A stretch of 64,000 nt of DNA from CAIYZT01 sp052387855 (GTDB taxonomy: Bacteria > Pseudomonadota > Alphaproteobacteria > Rhodobacterales > Rhodobacteraceae), in the NCBI GenBank assembly GCA_052387855.1, contig JBQTIT010000015.1, positions 1 to 64,000 of the forward strand. The letters are read 5' to 3'. How positions within the stretch are numbered: the first letter of the stretch is position 1; the number at the start of each line of letters is the position of its first letter. The notes beneath the pieces are model-generated. The model was not told the DNA's origin, searched no databases, and saw only the letters and a program-made list of their open reading frames with translations. Of this stretch, positions 8,185 through 16,329 are shown piece by piece. A program made the position numbers and the translations under genes.

Positions 8185-8808
8185 ATGGCCACCGCGCTGC
8201 CGGACTGGGCGATCAAGGGCGAGTTGATCCTGAACTGCAACTGCACGGTGTTCTGCCCCTGCGTGGTGTCGCTGGGCAAGCACCCGCCGACCGAAGGCTA
8301 CTGCCAGGCCTGGGTCGGCGTGCGCATCGACAAGGGTCATTTCGACGGCGAGGACCTGTCGGGCCTGAACGTCGGGCTCTTGATGGACATTCCGGGCAAC
8401 ATGGGCCGCGGCAACTGGAAGGCCGCCGCCTATATCGACGAGCGCGCCAGCGCGGCGGCCTATGAGGGGCTGATCAAGATATTCTCCGGCAAGGTGCGCG
8501 GCACCACCGGGCTTTTCGCGATCATGGTGTCCGAGTTTCTGGGGGCCGAACGCGCGCCGGTCGCGTACACGACCGAAGGCAAGACCCGCCGCCTGATGGT
8601 CGGCAAGAAGATCCAGGGCGAGGTGACACCGATCACCGGCGCCGATCCGGGCAAAGAGGTGGTGGTGTCCAACACCGGCTACTGGATGGGCCCGGACATC
8701 ACCATCGCCCAGGCCGGAAAGGGCCGCGTGCGCGCCTATGGAAGGGTCTGGGATTTTGACGGCCGCTCGGCCGAGATCTGCCAGATCGACTGGCACGGCC
8801 CCAACTGA
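8185..8808 (+). CDS. DUF1326 cysteine-rich soluble protein
   Basis: This 207-residue protein has no signal peptide or membrane segment. Near its N-terminus it has the conserved motif NCNCTVFCPC (CxC-x4-CxC, residues about 15-22), followed by GYCQAW. This cysteine cluster is suited to binding a metal or a thiol-linked cofactor. The rest matches the DUF1326 family, including an IPGNMGRGNWKAAAYID block. The biochemical function is unknown. It is preceded by a good ribosome site (GAAAGGA) and sits between DUF2182 and acuI. Working with the DUF2182 membrane protein is likely, given how often the two are adjacent in genomes; a link to sulfonium or methanethiol handling is inference. Confidence 0.8.
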   Translation: MATALPDWAIKGELILNCNCTVFCPCVVSLGKHPPTEGYCQAWVGVRIDKGHFDGEDLSGLNVGLLMDIPGNMGRGNWKAAAYIDERASAAAYEGLIKIFSGKVRGTTGLFAIMVSEFLGAERAPVAYTTEGKTRRLMVGKKIQGEVTPITGADPGKEVVVSNTGYWMGPDITIAQAGKGRVRAYGRVWDFDGRSAEICQIDWHGPN

Positions 8809-8830
8809 CACTGACCCAAAGGAGAGACCG

Positions 8831-9823
8831 ATGTTCCGCGCCCTGCTGCTGGAAAAAGACGATGCCGGTGCCGCCGTGGCCACGATCCGCGAGATGGAGG
8901 ACAGCGCCCTGCCCGCCGGCGAGGTGACCGTCGCGGTCGACTATTCGACCGTGAACTACAAGGACGGGCTGTGCTTGTCGCCCTCGGGCGGCGGGCTGGT
9001 GCGCAATTATCCCCATGTCGGCGGCATCGACTTTGCCGGCAGGGTCGAGGCGAGCGATGATCCCCGCTACAAGCCGGGCGATGCCGTTGTGCTGACCGGC
9101 TGGCGCGTGGGCGAGGTGCATTGGGGCGGCTACGCCACCCGGGCGCGGGTCAGGGCCGACTGGCTGGTGCCGCTGCCGGCGGGGGTGACCGGGCGGCAGG
9201 CCATGGCGGTGGGCACCGCCGGGCTGACCGCGATGCTGGCGATCCAGGCGCTGGAAGATCACGGGCTGACCCCCGCACGGGGCGAGGTGCTGGTCACCGG
9301 CGCGGCGGGGGGCGTCGGTTCGGTCGCGGTCGCGATCCTGGCGGCGCTCGGCTATCAGGTCGCCGCCGTGACCGGCCGGCCCGAGACCGAGCCCTATCTG
9401 CGCGATCTGGGCGCCGCCCGCATCGTGCCGCGCGCCGAGCTGGCCGAGACCGTCAAGCGCCCGCTTGAAGCCGAGACCTGGGCAGCCTGCGTCGATGCGG
9501 TGGGCGGCGCGATGCTGGCCCGGATTCTGGGCCAGATGAAATATGGCGCCTCGGTCGCCGCTGTCGGTCTTGCCGGCGGGGCGGCGCTGCCGGCGACGGT
9601 GATCCCGTTCCTGCTGCGCGGGGTCAACCTCTTGGGCATCGATTCGGTCATGCGTCCCTATCCGGACCGCGTCCGCGCCTGGCAGCGGATCGCGTCCGAC
9701 CTGCCGATGGACAAGCTGGAGGCGATGATCCGGCCCGCCGGTCTGGCCGACCTGCCGGCGCTGGGCGCGGCGATCCTGAAGGGCGAGGTTCAGGGGCGGG
9801 TGGTTGTGGACGTGAACGCCTGA
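8831..9823 (+). CDS. acuI: Acryloyl-CoA reductase (NADPH), AcuI/YhdH family
   Basis: This 330-residue medium-chain (zinc-independent) quinone-reductase-type oxidoreductase aligns along its full length with E. coli YhdH as remembered: SxxNYKDGL, GIDFAGRVEAS, VLTGWRVGEVHWGGYA, AVGTAGLTAMLAI, TGAAGGVGSVAVAIL (nucleotide-binding) and GIDSVMRPYPDR. AcuI reduces acryloyl-CoA to propionyl-CoA with NADPH, detoxifying the acrylate arm of DMSP breakdown. In Roseobacters and Rhodobacter it is typically found next to dmdA or ddd genes, as here. The ATG at 8831 is preceded by GGAGAGA. A strong GC hairpin follows the stop, so acuI probably ends the operon. Confidence 0.9.
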   Translation: MFRALLLEKDDAGAAVATIREMEDSALPAGEVTVAVDYSTVNYKDGLCLSPSGGGLVRNYPHVGGIDFAGRVEASDDPRYKPGDAVVLTGWRVGEVHWGGYATRARVRADWLVPLPAGVTGRQAMAVGTAGLTAMLAIQALEDHGLTPARGEVLVTGAAGGVGSVAVAILAALGYQVAAVTGRPETEPYLRDLGAARIVPRAELAETVKRPLEAETWAACVDAVGGAMLARILGQMKYGASVAAVGLAGGAALPATVIPFLLRGVNLLGIDSVMRPYPDRVRAWQRIASDLPMDKLEAMIRPAGLADLPALGAAILKGEVQGRVVVDVNA

Positions 9824-9845
9824 CGGAACGGGGCGCGGCGGGCGG

Positions 9846-9867
9846 GCGGGGGCCTGCCGGCCCCCGC
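9846..9867 (+). terminator. Perfect hairpin after acuI
   Basis: GCGGGGGCC, loop TGCC, GGCCCCCGC gives a perfect 9-bp stem 22 bases past the acuI stop. There is no clear T-run after it, so it may act with Rho or as an mRNA-stabilising 3' end. Confidence 0.5.
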
Positions 9868-9961
9868 ATCCGGGCGCAATGACCGGATGACAGGCCCCGC
9901 CCTGTTGGCTAAGCTTGCCGCGATGACCCGGAACGGGCGCGAAGAGGCAGGGCACACCCCG

Positions 9962-11689
9962 ATGACCGGCGAGCCATCAGAACTGGGCAGGTACAAGCTT
10001 GGCATCCGCTGGGCGCTGTGGCGTGCCTCACGCGAGCCGGCCGCGACCGGGTTCGTCAGCCAGCCCGAGCCGCGCACCATCGGCCAGTACAACCGTGGCC
10101 GGCAGTTGGTGGCGGGAAACTTCCTGTTCGCCGGCCATCTGGTCGAGGCGCCGGGCCGGTCGATCTGGGACATCCGCGCGCCCGATGCAGAGTTTGCCCG
10201 CGAGGTGCATGGCTTTGCCTGGCTTGACGATCTGGCCGCGCTGGGCGATGGCGCCGCGCGGCTCAGGGCGCAGGACTGGACCTATGACTGGATCGCGCGC
10301 TACGGGCGCGGCGGCGGGGCCGGCTGGTCGGCCGACCTGACGGCGCGGCGGCTGATCCGCTGGATCAACCACGCCTTTTTCCTGATGTCCGGCCGCCGGT
10401 CCGAGCAGACCGACAGCTATTTCCGTCTCTTGACCACCCAGACCGTCTATCTGTCGCGCGCCTGGAAGACGGCGCCGCCCGGTCTGCCGCGATTCGAGGC
10501 GCTGACGGGCATGATCTGCGCCGGCCTGGCGCTGAAGGGGATGGGCGGAGCGGTCGGGCCGGCGGTCGCCACCCTGGCCGCCGACTGCGACCAGCAGATC
10601 GACGCCGAAGGCGGCATTCCCACCCGCAATCCCGAAGAATTGCTGGAGGTCTTTACCCTGCTGACCTGGGCCGCCCAGGCCCTTTCAGAGGCCGACCGCA
10701 TCCCCCCGGCCGAACTGAACGTCGCGATGGAGCGGATCGCGCCGACGCTGCGCGCGCTGCGGCACGCCGATGGCGGGCTCGCCCGCTTTCATGGCGGCGG
10801 GCGCGGCGCCGAGGGGCGGCTTGACCACGCGCTGGCCACGGCGGGGGTGCGCACCCAGCCTGCGGCCCGCCTGGCGATGGGCTTTGCCCGACTGCAAGGC
10901 GGGCGCACCTCGGTTATCGTCGACGCGGCTGGCCCGCCCCTGGGCGAGGCCGGCCGCCAGGCCCATGCCTCGGCCTGCGCCTTCGAGATGACCTCGGGGC
11001 GGCGGCCGGTGGTGGTCAGTTGCGGATCGGGTGCGCCCTTTGGCGCCGCCTGGCGCCTGGCCGGCCGCGCCACCGCGTCGCATTCGACACTCGCGATCGA
11101 GGGATTTTCGTCGTCCCGCTTTGCCGCCGGCGATCAGGGCAACTTTCACGAGGCGGCCCGGGTCAGCGATGTCCATCTTGCCCCCGACGCGGGGGGCAGT
11201 GGGCTGCAACTGGCGCATGACGGCTGGACCGCGACCCACGGGCTGGTCCATGGCCGCGACTTTTACCTGACCTCGGACGGGCGCAAGCTGTCCTGCATCG
11301 AAAAGCTTGCCGCGCGCGGCGCTATCGAACGGCGCCGGTTCGAGCAGGTGCTGCGCGAGGGCGGGCCAGAGGGCGTGGCCTTTGATCTGCGCTTTCATCT
11401 GCACCCGGATGTCGACGCGCGGCTGGATCTGGGCGGCTCGGCGGTGTCGCTTGGTCTCAAGAGCGGCGAGATCTGGGTCTTTCGCCACGACGGGCGGGCG
11501 CGGATGACGCTGGAACCCTCGGTCTATCTGGAGCGCAAGCGGATCAAGCCGCGACCCAGCCAGCAGATCGTGCTCAGCGCCGTCGCGACGGATTTTGAAA
11601 CGCTGGTGGGCTGGACCTTGGCGAAGGCACAGGATACTCCGCTGGCCATCCGGGATCTTGGCGCCGACGAAATGCCGATCCCGGGCTGA
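9962..11689 (+). CDS. Heparinase II/III family protein
   Basis: This 575-residue protein has an N-terminal alpha/alpha toroid (conserved FVSQPEPRTIGQYNRGRQLV and GNFLFAGHLVEAP) and a C-terminal beta-sandwich in which HASACAFEMTSG and SHSTLAIEG match heparinase II/III catalytic-domain signatures. Family enzymes eliminate uronic-acid-containing polysaccharides, but the Rhodobacteraceae members upstream of purH have no proven substrate and show no signal peptide. Start: the ATG at 9962 gives a leader length like that of homologues as I remember them; an in-frame ATG at 9887 would add 25 residues. It ends 20 bases before purH and is probably cotranscribed with it. Confidence 0.8.
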   Translation: MTGEPSELGRYKLGIRWALWRASREPAATGFVSQPEPRTIGQYNRGRQLVAGNFLFAGHLVEAPGRSIWDIRAPDAEFAREVHGFAWLDDLAALGDGAARLRAQDWTYDWIARYGRGGGAGWSADLTARRLIRWINHAFFLMSGRRSEQTDSYFRLLTTQTVYLSRAWKTAPPGLPRFEALTGMICAGLALKGMGGAVGPAVATLAADCDQQIDAEGGIPTRNPEELLEVFTLLTWAAQALSEADRIPPAELNVAMERIAPTLRALRHADGGLARFHGGGRGAEGRLDHALATAGVRTQPAARLAMGFARLQGGRTSVIVDAAGPPLGEAGRQAHASACAFEMTSGRRPVVVSCGSGAPFGAAWRLAGRATASHSTLAIEGFSSSRFAAGDQGNFHEAARVSDVHLAPDAGGSGLQLAHDGWTATHGLVHGRDFYLTSDGRKLSCIEKLAARGAIERRRFEQVLREGGPEGVAFDLRFHLHPDVDARLDLGGSAVSLGLKSGEIWVFRHDGRARMTLEPSVYLERKRIKPRPSQQIVLSAVATDFETLVGWTLAKAQDTPLAIRDLGADEMPIPG

Positions 11690-11709
11690 CCGCTTGCGAG
11701 GGGTGGGAC

Positions 11710-13299
11710 ATGGCAAATCTGGTTCCGATCGGCCGCGCGCTGATCTCGGTGTCCGACAAGACGGGCCTGCTCGATCTCGCGCGCGCCCTGTCGGCGCAGG
11801 GGGTGGAACTGATCTCGACCGGGGGCACGGCCGGCCTCATGCGCTCGGCCGGGCTCAAGGTGCGCGACGTGTCCGAGGTGACGGGCTTTCCAGAGATGAT
11901 GGACGGCCGCGTCAAGACGCTGCATCCGGCGATCCATGGCGGACTGCTGGCGCTGCGCGATGATGACGAGCATCTGGTGGCCATGGCCGCGCATGGGATC
12001 GAGCCGATCGATCTGGCCATCGTCAACCTCTATCCCTTTGAACAGACCGTCGCGCTGGGCGCCGATGCCGCCACCTGCATCGAGAACATCGACATCGGCG
12101 GGCCGGCCATGATCCGCGCGGCGGCCAAGAACCATGCCTTTGTCACCGTGCTGACCGATCCGGCGGATTATGGCGGGCTGATCGCCGAGATGGCGGCGCA
12201 TGACGGCGCGACCAGTCTGGGTTACCGGCAAAAGCTGGCGCAGGCGGCCTATGCGCGCACGGCCGCCTATGACGCGGCGGTGTCGAACTGGATGGCGGGC
12301 GCGGCAAGGGTTGCGGTGCCGCGCCACCGCGCCTTTGCCGGCAAGCTGGCGCAAAGCCTGCGCTACGGCGAGAATCCGCACCAGTCGGCGGCCTTTTACG
12401 TCGACGGCTCGGGCCGCCCGGGGGTGGCCACCGCCCAGCAGTGGCAGGGCAAGGAGCTGTCGTACAACAACATCAACGACACCGACGCGGCCTTTGAACT
12501 GGTGGCCGAATTCGATCCGGCCGAGAGCGCGGCCGTGGCGATCATCAAGCACGCCAATCCCTGCGGCGTCGCGCTGGGGCAGAGCCTGGCCCAGGCCTAT
12601 GCCCGCGCCTACGACTGCGACCGCACCTCGGCCTTTGGCGGGATCATCGCGCTGAACCGGGCGCTTGACGCGGAAACCGCCGAGGCGATCTCGGGCCTCT
12701 TCACCGAAGTGGTGATCGCGCCGGGTGCCACCGAAGAGGCGCGGCGGATCTTTGCCCGCAAGAAGAACCTGCGGCTTCTGACGACATCGGCCCTGCCGGA
12801 CCCCCGCGCAGGCGGGCTGGCCTTTCGGCAGGTCGCGGGCGGCTTTCTGGTGCAGGACCGCGACAACGGGGCGACCTGCCGCGCGGATCTGCGCGTGGTG
12901 ACCCGCCGCGCGCCAACCGAAGCCGAGCTGGCGGATCTGATGTTCGCCTGGACGGTGGCCAAGCACGTCAAGTCCAACGCCATCGTCCACGTCAGGGACG
13001 GCGCGACGGTGGGCATCGGCGCGGGGCAGATGAGCCGGCTCGACAGCACCCGCATCGCGGCGCGCAAGGCCGAGGACATGGCCGCGATCCTGGGTCTGGC
13101 GCAAAGCCCGGCGGTCGGGTCGGTCGTGGCGTCGGATGCGTTCTTTCCCTTTGCCGACGGGCTGCTTGCCATCGCCGAGGCCGGGGCGCGGGCGGTGATC
13201 CAGCCGGGCGGTGCGATGCGCGACGACGAGGTGATCGCGGCGGCGGATGCGGCGGGCCTGGCGATGGTGTTTACCGGCAAGCGCCACTTCCGGCACTGA
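11710..13299 (+). CDS. purH: Bifunctional AICAR formyltransferase / IMP cyclohydrolase
   Basis: This 529-residue enzyme carries out the last two steps of de novo purine synthesis in the cytosol. The N-terminal MGS-like cyclohydrolase domain covers about residues 1-200 (ISVSDKTGL, STGGTAGLMR, GRVKTLHPAIHGG). The C-terminal AICAR transformylase domain has LRYGENPHQSAAFY, GKELSYNNINDTDAA, IIKHANPCGVA and the terminal KRHFRH. Its length equals the family norm. GAGGGGTGGG precedes the ATG. A GC-rich hairpin and short repeat-like sequence separate it from lspA. Confidence 0.97.
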   Translation: MANLVPIGRALISVSDKTGLLDLARALSAQGVELISTGGTAGLMRSAGLKVRDVSEVTGFPEMMDGRVKTLHPAIHGGLLALRDDDEHLVAMAAHGIEPIDLAIVNLYPFEQTVALGADAATCIENIDIGGPAMIRAAAKNHAFVTVLTDPADYGGLIAEMAAHDGATSLGYRQKLAQAAYARTAAYDAAVSNWMAGAARVAVPRHRAFAGKLAQSLRYGENPHQSAAFYVDGSGRPGVATAQQWQGKELSYNNINDTDAAFELVAEFDPAESAAVAIIKHANPCGVALGQSLAQAYARAYDCDRTSAFGGIIALNRALDAETAEAISGLFTEVVIAPGATEEARRIFARKKNLRLLTTSALPDPRAGGLAFRQVAGGFLVQDRDNGATCRADLRVVTRRAPTEAELADLMFAWTVAKHVKSNAIVHVRDGATVGIGAGQMSRLDSTRIAARKAEDMAAILGLAQSPAVGSVVASDAFFPFADGLLAIAEAGARAVIQPGGAMRDDEVIAAADAAGLAMVFTGKRHFRH

Positions 13300-13309
13300 G
13301 GCGGCGGCG

Positions 13310-13372
13310 TTGGGGGGTTTTGCACCCCCCAAACCCCCCGCAGGATATATGGACGAAGAAGAAGGAGGGGGC
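13310..13372 (+). repeat. Hairpin plus repeat-like intergenic element between purH and lspA
   Basis: TTGGGGGGT and ACCCCCCAA (13310-13332, loop TTTGC) form a 9-bp stem 10 bases after purH. A second C-run and the string CAGGATATATGGACGAAGAA (13341-13360) follow. Similar G-tract/C-tract plus 'GGATAT..ATGGA..AAGAAG' sequences are, from memory, common between genes in Rhodobacteraceae. The stem may end purH transcription; GGAGG at 13364-13368 (approximate) is the lspA ribosome site. Confidence 0.5.
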
Positions 13373-13843
13373 ATGCGCAGGGTGGCGGTCTGGGCGGGGG
13401 CGGTGTTTGCCCTTGATCAACTGACGAAATGGCTGGTCCTGTCCCGTCTGAGGCTGGACGAGATCGGCTCTTACGATGTCTTTCCGCCCTATCTGGTGTT
13501 CCGGATGGCCTGGAATCGCGGGGTGAACTTTGGCCTTTTCCCCGGCGAGAGCGATCTGGCGCGCTGGGCGCTGATCCTGGTGGCGCTGGCAATCTCGGTC
13601 TGGGTGGTGGTCTGGGTGCGGCGCGAGGGCGGGCGCGGCGCCGAGATTGCGGCGGGGCTGCTGGTCGGCGGCGCGATGGGCAATGTCCTGGACCGCATCC
13701 TGCACGGCGCGGTGGCCGATTTTCTGAACATGTCCTGCTGCGGCATCCGCAATCCCTACAGTTTCAACCTTGCGGATGTGGCGATTTTCCTGGGGGCGGT
13801 GGGCCTGGTCCTGCTGACCGGCCGGCGCGCAAAGACCGCGTGA
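13373..13843 (+). CDS. lspA: Lipoprotein signal peptidase II
   Basis: This 156-residue inner-membrane aspartyl protease removes the signal peptide from prolipoproteins after diacylglyceryl modification. Four hydrophobic segments are visible. Conserved features are FALDQLTKW near the N-terminus, MAWNRGVNFGLF, and the two catalytic aspartates in GNVLDRILHG and AVADFLN. I chose the ATG at 13373 (MRRVAVWAGA) behind an AAGGAGGGG site; an in-frame ATG at 13349 would add eight acidic/glycine residues encoded by the repeat-like element and is less likely. Its product probably processes the lipoproteins in this window, including the next gene's. Confidence 0.95.
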   Translation: MRRVAVWAGAVFALDQLTKWLVLSRLRLDEIGSYDVFPPYLVFRMAWNRGVNFGLFPGESDLARWALILVALAISVWVVVWVRREGGRGAEIAAGLLVGGAMGNVLDRILHGAVADFLNMSCCGIRNPYSFNLADVAIFLGAVGLVLLTGRRAKTA

Positions 13844-13907
13844 CGTCGGTCGGGGCATGGGCTAAAACGGTTCCAGGTGGCGCCCGGGCGGGCGGGCGGA
13901 GGGGTTG

Positions 13908-14435
13908 ATGGCGGGTGCGCGGACGATGGCTTGGGCAGTGTTGGCGCTTGCGCTGGCCGGCTGCGCCGCGCCCGAAGACCCCGAGTTGATGAACCTGCGC
14001 GCGACCACCTCGGGGCCGGACGAGTTCGGCATCCTGCCGCCAAAGGCCTTGGAAATGCCCAAGGACGTGACCTTTCTGCCAGAGCCGACCCCGGGCGGGT
14101 CCAACCTGACCGACCCGAACCCGCGCGCCGAGGCGATCGTCGCGCTGGGTGGAAAGGCGCGGGTTCTGGACGGCGCCGTGCCCTCGGCCGACGCGGCGCT
14201 GGTCCGCTATGCCTCGCGCTACAGGGTCCTGACGGAGGTCCGCGCTGTCCTGGCCGCCGAGGATCTGGCCTGGCGGCAGGCCAACCGGGGCCGGGTGCTG
14301 GAGCGGCTCTTCAACGTCAATGTCTATTTCGACGCCTATGAGGACATGTCGCTGGACCAGCACCTTGAGCTGGCCAAGTGGCGGCAGGCCGGCGTGCGCA
14401 CGCCCTCGGCGCCGCCGCGCCAGGCGGGCGAATAG
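13908..14435 (+). CDS. bamF: DUF3035 lipoprotein, BamF-type outer-membrane assembly subunit
   Basis: This is a 175-residue lipoprotein: a short signal peptide ends in LALAGCAA, giving a lipobox cysteine near residue 20. The mature part has the DUF3035 signature (PDEFGILPPKALEMPKDV and LPEPTPGGSNLTDPNP). In Caulobacter this family is the BamF subunit of the beta-barrel assembly machine, restricted to Alphaproteobacteria. The start is the ATG at 13908, behind a GGAGGGG site; the TTG just before it is not needed. It sits after lspA with 64 bases between. Confidence 0.8.
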   Translation: MAGARTMAWAVLALALAGCAAPEDPELMNLRATTSGPDEFGILPPKALEMPKDVTFLPEPTPGGSNLTDPNPRAEAIVALGGKARVLDGAVPSADAALVRYASRYRVLTEVRAVLAAEDLAWRQANRGRVLERLFNVNVYFDAYEDMSLDQHLELAKWRQAGVRTPSAPPRQAGE

Positions 14436-14496
14436 GCGCGCGGCGGGGCCGGATTCCCGTTGGCCGAATCTGCGGCGTGCTGCTAGAATTGGTGGC

Positions 14497-16329
14497 ATGA
14501 CACTCTATGAGCCCAAGATATCGGGGGCGGGCGGCAGGCCCGTGATCCGCGCGTTGGACGAGGCGGCGATCAACCGGATCGCGGCCGGCGAGGTGGTGGA
14601 ACGGCCCGCCAGCGCGGTCAAGGAACTGGTCGAGAACGCGCTTGACGCCGGGGCGCGGCGGATCGTGGTTGATTACGCGGCCGGCGGCAAGGTGCTGATC
14701 CGGGTCACGGACGACGGCTGCGGCATGGCGCCGGACGATCTGCCGCTTGCCGTGGCGCGGCATGCGACGTCAAAGATCGACGGCAGCGATCTGTTGGACA
14801 TCCGGTCCTTTGGCTTTCGCGGCGAGGCGCTGGCCTCGCTTGGTGCGGTGGGGCGGCTTACGCTGACCAGCCGGGCGCCGGGGCACGACGCCGCCGCGAT
14901 CACGGTTTCGGGCGGGCGCGAGGGGCCGGTGCGCCCGGCGGCGCTGTCGCGCGGGACGGTGGTCGAGCTGTGCGATCTGTTCTTTGCGACGCCTGCGCGG
15001 CTGAAGTTCCTGCGCACCGACCGCGCCGAGGCGCAGGCCATTGCCGAGGTCATTCGGCGTCTGGCCATGGCCGAGCCGCAGGTCGGCTTTGTGCTGAACG
15101 AGGTTGCCGAAGGTGCGGCGCCACGCGTGATCCTGCGCGCCGATCCGCAGGCGGGCGATTTCCTGGAGGCGCTGAAAGGGCGGCTGACCGGCCTTTTGGG
15201 GGCGGAATTTACCGCCAATGCCCTGCCCATCGATGCCGAGCGGGACGGTCTGCACCTGCAGGGCTATGCCGCCTTGCCGACCTATTCGCGCGGCTCTTCG
15301 GTGCAGCAGGTGCTGATGGTCAACGGCCGCCCGGTGACGGACCGCATGCTGTTGGGGGCGCTTCGGGCCGCCTATTTCGATCTTCTGGGCCGCGACCGGC
15401 ATCCGGCGGCCGTGCTCAACCTGCTGGTCGATCCAGAACGGGTTGATGTCAACGTCCACCCGGCAAAGTCGGAGGTGCGTTTTCGCGAGCCCGAGGCGGC
15501 GCGGGCGCTGATCGTCTCGGGTCTGCGCTCGGCGCTGGTGCTGGGGGCGCGGCGGACGTCGAGTACGGTGGGTGATGCCACGCTTGGCGCCATGCGGCCG
15601 GGCGGGGCGGGGCGGGTCTATCAGATGGACCGCCCCTCGGCCGCCAGCCTGTCGCGCGCCTATGCCTTTCAGGCGCCGCTGGGATTTGCCGAGGCGCCCG
15701 CCGCGCGGGGATATGACGCGCCAGAGCCGCCCCGGGCCGAGACGCAAGACCACCCGCTGGGGGCGGCGCGCGGGCAGGTGCACGAGACCTATATCATCGC
15801 GCAGACCGCGACCGGCATGGTGATCGTCGACCAGCACGCCGCGCATGAGCGGCTGGTTTACGAGCGGCTGAAGCGACAGATGGCCGACAGCGGCATCCGG
15901 ACCCAGGCGCTGCTGATCCCTGAAATCCTTGACCTGTCCCCGCCCGAGGCCGCGCTGATCCTGGCGCAGGCGCAGGCGCTGGCCGGGCTTGGGCTGGTGA
16001 TCGAGCCCTTTGGCGGCTCTGCGGTGGCGGTGCGCGAGATGCCGGCGGAGCTGGGTCAGGCCTCGGCCGCCGCGCTTTTGCGCGACGTGCTGGACGAGCT
16101 TTCCGATCTGGGTGGCAGCCGGCTGGTCGAGGCGCGGCTGCATGCGATCCTCAGCCGGATGGCCTGTCACGGCTCGGTGCGGGCCGGGCGGCAGATGCGG
16201 GCCGAAGAGATGAACGCGCTCTTGCGCGAGATGGAGGCGACGCCGAACTCGGGCCAGTGCAACCACGGAAGGCCGACCTATGTGGAGTTGAAGCTGAGCG
16301 ACATCGAAAGGCTGTTCGGGCGCACATGA
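14497..16329 (+). CDS. mutL: DNA mismatch repair protein MutL
   Basis: This 610-residue protein has GHKL ATPase motifs in order: ELVENALDAGA (Mg/ATP), TDDGCGM, ARHATSK and FGFRGEALASL. The PMS2-type endonuclease motif DQHAAHERLVYE is present in the C-terminal half, as expected for bacteria lacking MutH. The closing CNHGRPTYVEL block is also present. MutL links MutS mismatch recognition to strand incision. The start is the ATG at 14497 (MTLYEPKISG). Its stop overlaps the rmuC start by four bases (ATGA), pointing to translational coupling of two DNA-maintenance genes. Confidence 0.97.
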   Translation: MTLYEPKISGAGGRPVIRALDEAAINRIAAGEVVERPASAVKELVENALDAGARRIVVDYAAGGKVLIRVTDDGCGMAPDDLPLAVARHATSKIDGSDLLDIRSFGFRGEALASLGAVGRLTLTSRAPGHDAAAITVSGGREGPVRPAALSRGTVVELCDLFFATPARLKFLRTDRAEAQAIAEVIRRLAMAEPQVGFVLNEVAEGAAPRVILRADPQAGDFLEALKGRLTGLLGAEFTANALPIDAERDGLHLQGYAALPTYSRGSSVQQVLMVNGRPVTDRMLLGALRAAYFDLLGRDRHPAAVLNLLVDPERVDVNVHPAKSEVRFREPEAARALIVSGLRSALVLGARRTSSTVGDATLGAMRPGGAGRVYQMDRPSAASLSRAYAFQAPLGFAEAPAARGYDAPEPPRAETQDHPLGAARGQVHETYIIAQTATGMVIVDQHAAHERLVYERLKRQMADSGIRTQALLIPEILDLSPPEAALILAQAQALAGLGLVIEPFGGSAVAVREMPAELGQASAAALLRDVLDELSDLGGSRLVEARLHAILSRMACHGSVRAGRQMRAEEMNALLREMEATPNSGQCNHGRPTYVELKLSDIERLFGRT

